From Actinomycetota bacterium (GTDB lineage: Bacteria > Actinomycetota > Humimicrobiia > Humimicrobiales > Humimicrobiaceae): DNA of 13,432 nucleotides. The notes under the pieces are model-generated. The model did no database searches. It worked only from the letters and a program-made list of their open reading frames with translations, and was not told where the DNA came from. A program made the translations under genes and the position numbers. The first letter of the stretch is position 1, and every line of letters begins with the position of its first letter. The stretch spans positions 4,213 through 17,644 of the forward strand of contig JAQVHC010000009.1 in the NCBI GenBank assembly GCA_028696435.1, read 5' to 3'. Shown here in pieces: positions 12,560-13,432 of this stretch.

Positions 12560-13432
12560 TTACTCCGTATATTCAATTATTAAATGTATATTTTCTGGCA
12601 AGTATCCTAAGTCATCATATTGCCCATTTCCGTTAGAACCTGGATTTGACCAGTATATTACTAACTGAAATCTCGAGTTTCCTTCATCAATTTTATCCTG
12701 CACTGCATTCTTCAAATTATCATCACTATAATTTACATTAGTGGTCGAATTTGGAAATTGAATTAACATAGATGCCGGAATACTTCTATATGATATTTTA
12801 AGTGGTCCTGTCCCATACTCTATCGTTCCAATTCTAAAATAACCAAATCCTGATATATCGCCTCTCCTGGTAGGTGAAGTCATTTGTAATCTTGCGGACT
12901 GAACTTCTACTCCCGTCAGTCTGGAAATATCAAAACTAATGTAACCGGCTTCGCTTCCCTCAAAATCATCATCCCCAACAAAAACAAAAGAATTAGTTTT
13001 CTGACCACTAGTAGATATGGTTCCTGTTTCATTTCTTACTACATTAAGTGTTACTTCTTCCTCTTCTTCTTCCTCCTCTTCCTCTTCCTCGGGTACAGGA
13101 CATCCCCAGTTGAGCGTAATTGATGCAGTAGCAGAACCCGCTGAATTTGTAGCTGTAGCGGTAAGTGTATATGTTTCACCAGGGCTTCTGAGATTTACCT
13201 GGGCTTTTTTTGTTCCCCATGCTCCATGGCTATCATCCTTGCTCCAGGTAACTGTTGGAGCAGGTGTTCCGGTAACTGTAGCTTTTACCCTGTAATAACA
13301 TAAACTATCAGCAGGTGTTGGCCCTTCATATATTTCAAGGGCTATTGTAGGAGCCGTTCCTGAAACTTCTTCTTTTTCCTTTTCTTCTGGCTTCTCTTCA
13401 ATTTTCTTTTCAGTTTCTTTCTCTTCTTCTTC
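12560..13432 (-). CDS. C-terminal part of an Ig-like-domain surface protein (5' end beyond window)
   Basis: An uninterrupted minus-strand frame runs from the right edge to the TAA at 12560-12562 (290 residues visible). The order is a Glu/Lys-rich segment (first ~25 residues), then an Ig-like domain starting PTIALEIYEG and containing GTPAPTVTWS and GETYTLTATATNSAGSATAS with strands ending ITLNWGCP. A run of twelve glutamates follows (13055-13090), then a C-terminal domain beginning VTLNVVRNETG with GYISFDISRLTGVEVQSARL. That pattern recalls extracellular beta-sandwich modules of the DNRLRE/CBM96 kind. Two cysteines (SLCYY and WGCP) could pair. The protein is probably secreted or lipid-anchored, with its signal sequence outside the window. 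An ATG at 12881-12883 is internal and not the start. The function is unknown. Confidence 0.82.
   Translation of the reverse strand, partial: EEEEKETEKKIEEKPEEKEKEEVSGTAPTIALEIYEGPTPADSLCYYRVKATVTGTPAPTVTWSKDDSHGAWGTKKAQVNLRSPGETYTLTATATNSAGSATASITLNWGCPVPEEEEEEEEEEEEVTLNVVRNETGTISTSGQKTNSFVFVGDDDFEGSEAGYISFDISRLTGVEVQSARLQMTSPTRRGDISGFGYFRIGTIEYGTGPLKISYRSIPASMLIQFPNSTTNVNYSDDNLKNAVQDKIDEGNSRFQLVIYWSNPGSNGNGQYDDLGYLPENIHLIIEYTE
13055..13090 (-). repeat. in-frame GAA/GAG run encoding twelve glutamates
   Basis: Twelve consecutive GAA or GAG codons (seen as TTC/CTC on the plus strand) join the Ig-like domain to the C-terminal domain. The codons are mixed, which lowers slippage. A second Glu/Lys-rich run lies at about 13363-13432. 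Confidence 0.9.

Noticed and set aside
12560..12883. A separate 107-residue gene starting at the ATG 12881-12883
   Set aside because: The same frame is open upstream to the window edge with continuous domain sequence, and no SD precedes this ATG.
13017..13295. Plus-strand open frame encoding a serine run
   Set aside because: It is the antisense of the glutamate-codon run in the minus-strand surface protein, has no ribosome-binding site, and the minus frame is open throughout with coherent Ig-like sequence.
1..13432. Insertion sequence, prophage, toxin-antitoxin or defence system
   Set aside because: No transposase, integrase, nuclease, methyltransferase or small toxin-like pair is present; all larger frames belong to transport, lipid, central-metabolism or surface genes.

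Overview
The window is an AT-rich bacterial chromosomal segment, by eye roughly one third G+C. It carries ordinary housekeeping and transport genes, one tRNA, and no phage, insertion sequence, integrase or CRISPR array that I can see. Shine-Dalgarno sequences of the AAGGAG type, GTG and TTG starts, a CCA-encoding tRNA, bacterial PlsY, a class II aldolase and two exported proteins with Glu-rich linkers fit a low-G+C Gram-positive or an uncultured anaerobic lineage (for example Atribacterota-like or low-G+C Actinomycetota-like). The phylum cannot be fixed from this sequence alone.

Layout. 1-2544 (+): the tail of an unknown gene, then an ABC exporter of one ATPase and two paralogous ABC-2 type permeases, tightly coupled. 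2591-2701: an eight-copy 14-bp tandem array between convergent genes. 2683-3915 (-): an MFS transporter. 3916-4146: a divergent regulatory region with a related AT-only palindrome next to each start codon. 4147-4782 (+): a PlsY-type glycerol-3-phosphate acyltransferase whose stop codon abuts the stop of a convergent family 2 glycosyltransferase (4783-5979, -). 6074-6802 (-): a DUF72 protein. 6975-7970 (-): class II fructose-bisphosphate aldolase. 8410-8484 (+): tRNA-Glu(CTC). 8807-11670 (+): a four-gene energy-coupling-factor (ECF) transporter for nickel or cobalt (CbiM/NikM, a PDGLE-domain partner, CbiQ, CbiO). 11782-12444 (-): a PEBP-fold (YbhB/YbcL-like) predicted lipoprotein. 12560 to the right edge (-): the C-terminal part of a surface protein with an Ig-like domain, a 12-residue poly-Glu linker and a C-terminal beta-rich domain.

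How the parts work together. The ECF cassette has metal-binding and transmembrane subunits CbiM and PDGLE, coupling protein CbiQ and ATPase CbiO. A sigma-70-like promoter precedes it, overlapped by a 28-bp interrupted palindrome, GTGTTAC-N14-ATAACAC. The layout resembles operators of the nickel regulator NikR, and I see no cobalamin riboswitch, so nickel is the better guess for the substrate. PlsY makes lysophosphatidic acid, and the neighbouring membrane glycosyltransferase resembles lipid-modifying enzymes, so the pair may belong to membrane lipid metabolism. The ABC exporter and the MFS protein are efflux-type systems with unknown substrates.

The most unusual global feature is the number of short (10-14 bp) tandem duplications at gene edges. 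They duplicate a ribosome-binding site, the last codons of aldolase and the 3' end of the MFS gene. I found no convincing new multi-gene system. The items worth checking are the metal-responsive operator, the paired palindromes, the microduplications and the Glu-rich exported proteins.
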